Source of the DNA: DASZWJ01 sp963813895 | Lineage (GTDB): Bacteria > Pseudomonadota > Gammaproteobacteria > JAURND01 | Direction of reading: 5' to 3' | NCBI GenBank assembly: GCA_963813895.1 | Contig: CAWFAS010000004.1 | Location: 310,001 to 374,000, forward strand | Length of the DNA: 64,000 nucleotides | Part shown: in pieces, positions 61,764 to 64,000 of the stretch | How positions within the stretch are numbered: the stretch's first letter is position 1 | How the letters are laid out: each line of letters opens with the position of its first letter | The notes under the pieces: model-generated | The model's input: only the letters and a program-made list of their open reading frames with translations | Database searches by the model: none | What the model was told of the DNA's origin: nothing | Program-made: the position numbers and the translations under genes

Positions 61764-63581
61764 CTATCTTTCCAATAAAGGCTGGGTGAGCGCAGTCGCC
61801 GATGGAGTTTTATCCTGTGAGGGTGGGTTAGTTGTTAATTGTGGAGTTGGCAAAAAAATATGTTTATTTGATCTGTGGAATATTTTATCCTCTGATGCGC
61901 CTTTAGGAATCATGAGCTTCGTCCCCTTTATCTCGTCTTTAAAGTGGAATTGGCCCTTTAATGTTGAATGACTCTGTTGTAAGTCTGTCTCCGAGGATCT
62001 TGATTCAGGCATGGGTTTGATATCTTGCTCAGATACATCTGTTGGGAGTGTCGAACCAGGAAAATCTTCAGCATTAATATCATTCTGCAGTAAGGCCATG
62101 ATTTCAACGCGCTGATTTCTGCTTGCAAATTCAAACACAGTTTCATCCTGATCATTAATGATAAATTCTGAAATATTTTCAATATGCTCCATCAAATGGA
62201 GAAAGATATCCTTTCTGTTCATCTCAATTATCTTCTGCATTAAATGGTTGAAGCATGGAATTTTAAAATTGTCATCGCAACCCTGAATGAGGTCGAGGAC
62301 ATATAATGCCGCAGTTGGATGATCATGGGTTGCAATACGGCTGATGGTTGCAAAAGCCAAATCCAAATTTAGAGTTGTGATAGCATGATTAAGTGCTAGA
62401 TTATGATCGTAAGTATGTAGCAACTTCATACCTTCTCGCATACCTGACAAGCCATCTGGATGGAGACAAAATAAACTATATTTGAATGGGTGAAATTCTC
62501 TGGTCCCGCCGCCGCTTACATAACTTTTTAATCGCTCTGGTATTTCTGCGGGAAAGAAAACTGTATCTAACCACGGATCAACAATGATGGCATCGTTACC
62601 CCAGGTTGTATAATCATTAAGATCACTGTCCTTTCTGCGTCCAATTACTACCACGGTGTGATCGGCTTCTCCATCTTCGCTGTGTAAAGAAATGATTTCG
62701 ACATTTGTATCTGTGTTATCTGCAAAATTCGGACCTAATTTCCTTAAAAAATTAACCAACACAGCTGATTTTTCATAACAGTTGCCTATTTTAAACGTCT
62801 CAGCTAATTGTGTTGCAAGCGCTAGAGACAGAGCATTCGCATCACGCGCTAAGTTTGTGCTTGAGCGTCTTAAATATTCAAAGATTTGTTTGTATTTATG
62901 TTGATAAATTTCTTCCATATTATCCATTTCTATCTGGATTTTACTATAAATACTTTTTTGAGTTACACTCTTTTTCACATCTGTGGAGCCTCCTTTATGT
63001 AGTAATTTGTTAACTACACCATTGGCTATTTTTCCCACTTGCATGAGATGAAGCGCTTTTGGAGAAGGGGCTAGATGTGCTTTATCGAGTGAAGTCTCAT
63101 AGTGAAACCGTATTCTCTCAGGAGTAAGATGCTTCCATAAAATCCAAGCTGTTTTCAGAGGTAGGCGGTTTTTTTCTACCTCAGACATTTTGCTTATGGT
63201 TTCAAATGTCTGCTTGCAAACATTTTCTATGCATATTTGATAAGTTATTTTACCTTGTTCTGCATCATTGATTTGCTGCTTAATAAACTCAATGTGTATT
63301 TTGCTGCGCTCTTCGTGAAACTCATTTAACTTATCGTTAATATTTTTTAAAATTAAGCGTTCATTCTCACTTAAGCCAGGTGTAGGGTGGTTTTTTAATT
63401 CAGAAGGATTTAAGTTGTGTTTGGGCAGTGCTCTCTCAAATGAATTGCTTAGGGAGTTTGTTTTTATTTCCAGATCGTTTTTTGTAATTTTTATAGAAAA
63501 CTCATAATTTTCACTCTGGCTTGATGATGAACTTCTGCTGCCATTATTGCAATCTCGTTCTTGCATTTTTAGATCAGACAT
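61764..63581 (-). CDS. papain-like cysteine protease/transglutaminase-fold protein, possible effector
   Basis: A 605-aa cytosolic-type protein. A Cys-His-Asp triad can be read in order: Cys266 in GNCYEKSAVLVNFLRKLG, His306 in GEADHTVVVIGR and Asp335 in AIIVDPWLDTVFF. This resembles papain-fold peptidases such as the YopT-like C58 group. The N-terminal 200 residues are helical and polar; residues 380-500 form helical repeats of an ankyrin-like flavour (FEFASRNQRVEIMALLQ). The C-terminus is disordered and ends LTQPLLER. GGAG precedes the ATG. Lasso leader proteases share the broad fold, but they are about 140 aa, so I favour an effector role. Confidence 0.65.
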   Translation of the reverse strand: MSDLKMQERDCNNGSRSSSSSQSENYEFSIKITKNDLEIKTNSLSNSFERALPKHNLNPSELKNHPTPGLSENERLILKNINDKLNEFHEERSKIHIEFIKQQINDAEQGKITYQICIENVCKQTFETISKMSEVEKNRLPLKTAWILWKHLTPERIRFHYETSLDKAHLAPSPKALHLMQVGKIANGVVNKLLHKGGSTDVKKSVTQKSIYSKIQIEMDNMEEIYQHKYKQIFEYLRRSSTNLARDANALSLALATQLAETFKIGNCYEKSAVLVNFLRKLGPNFADNTDTNVEIISLHSEDGEADHTVVVIGRRKDSDLNDYTTWGNDAIIVDPWLDTVFFPAEIPERLKSYVSGGGTREFHPFKYSLFCLHPDGLSGMREGMKLLHTYDHNLALNHAITTLNLDLAFATISRIATHDHPTAALYVLDLIQGCDDNFKIPCFNHLMQKIIEMNRKDIFLHLMEHIENISEFIINDQDETVFEFASRNQRVEIMALLQNDINAEDFPGSTLPTDVSEQDIKPMPESRSSETDLQQSHSTLKGQFHFKDEIKGTKLMIPKGASEDKIFHRSNKHIFLPTPQLTTNPPSQDKTPSATALTQPLLER

Positions 63582-63670
63582 ACTCTATGCTCCGGCTTAA
63601 TAAACATCAATTGAAGCAGTATGACAGCATAGTATTAAAAATTTATTAAGGAATTCTCCAGGGTATCTGC

Positions 63671-64000
63671 TTAACAATGCTGATTAAGAAAATTTCTCAG
63701 CACTTGATTGACTCTTTCTGGCTGCTCTATGGTGCAAATATGACCTGCTTTGGGAATGATTTCAAGCTGTGCATTAGGGATAAGTCCGACCATTTCCTGA
63801 GCTTCTGCGGGTGGCCTGGGTAGGTCTTCCTCTCCAACAATAACTAATGTAGGTACTTTAATCTGCGTTAATTTTTTTAATAATGAATCTCTAGTAAAAA
63901 TAGCGCGACCCAACGCCACTTTGCCTGGAATATGCTGGGCCGGGACAGCCAATAAACTTTGAATGAAACTCTCTACTAATTCAGGTTGTTCTCTTGCAGT
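63671..64000 (-). CDS. alpha/beta hydrolase, C-terminal part (runs off the window)
   Basis: The frame is open to the window edge, so the 5' part lies beyond 64000. The visible 109 residues include VPTLVIVGEEDLPRPP, the strand and loop carrying the catalytic aspartate, and KAGHICTIEQPERVNQVL, with the catalytic histidine. This is the usual end of alpha/beta hydrolases of the enol-lactonase or haloperoxidase type. The substrate cannot be assigned. Confidence 0.8.
   Translation of the reverse strand, partial: TAREQPELVESFIQSLLAVPAQHIPGKVALGRAIFTRDSLLKKLTQIKVPTLVIVGEEDLPRPPAEAQEMVGLIPNAQLEIIPKAGHICTIEQPERVNQVLRNFLNQHC

Overview
The window looks like a piece of chromosome from a host-associated, probably intracellular gammaproteobacterium, most likely a member of the Legionellales (Legionella/Coxiella-type) living in protists or arthropods. 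This is inferred from gene content, since no rRNA or marker gene is present. The evidence is an AT-rich sequence, many Sel1-repeat proteins, Fic proteins, proteins ending in eukaryotic-type CaaX boxes, a predicted papain-like cysteine protease, an F-type conjugation remnant, group II introns and many short palindromic mobile elements.

Layout. 0-2.8 kb: a bioY-DUF1284 operon, then a graveyard (IS66 scrap, a Fic pseudogene split by a palindromic element and fused to a DUF1275 pseudogene). 2.8-7.1 kb: first large RAP/Sel1 protein, ending in CTIL. 7.2-10.1 kb: palindromic elements around an intact acdR-acdS pair (Lrp-type regulator and ACC deaminase). 10-14 kb: a traH remnant, group II intron scraps, a broken F-box-like/CaaX gene and a Sel1 protein made of near-perfect 108-bp repeats ending in CLIL. 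14.2-35.6 kb: three more RAP/Sel1 genes on the minus strand. Two of them (3197 and 2521 aa) are a tandem duplication, and the 3' tip of a third unit lies at 35.5 kb. 35.6-37.5 kb: decayed PAS, intron and RhuM sequences. 37.6-43 kb: a 1056-aa coiled protein with two ubiquitin-interacting-like motifs, a DUF4239 membrane protein and a small unknown protein. 43.5-47.3 kb: a complete group II intron just downstream of a Fic gene, then a VapB antitoxin with a truncated VapC. 48.1-57.8 kb: another Sel1 protein, a Fic protein lacking its catalytic histidine, and a fifth RAP/Sel1 protein. 58-64 kb: a DUF1275 membrane protein, a small CaaX protein (CIIL), a lasso-peptide-type cyclase divergent from a 37-residue precursor peptide, a 605-aa cysteine-protease-like protein and the end of an alpha/beta hydrolase.

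How it fits together. The region reads as an effector and accessory island. Five paralogous proteins share one order: helical repeats, RAP domain, ankyrin-like segment, Sel1 repeats, disordered tail. I know of no described bacterial family with this build. Four separate predicted proteins end in CaaX boxes, which suggests that host prenyltransferases anchor them to host membranes. Repeated palindromic elements and intron fragments appear to have driven duplication and decay. The lasso-type precursor and cyclase pair lacks its usual leader protease and RRE genes in the window. All functional claims rest on motif reading; no database search was run.
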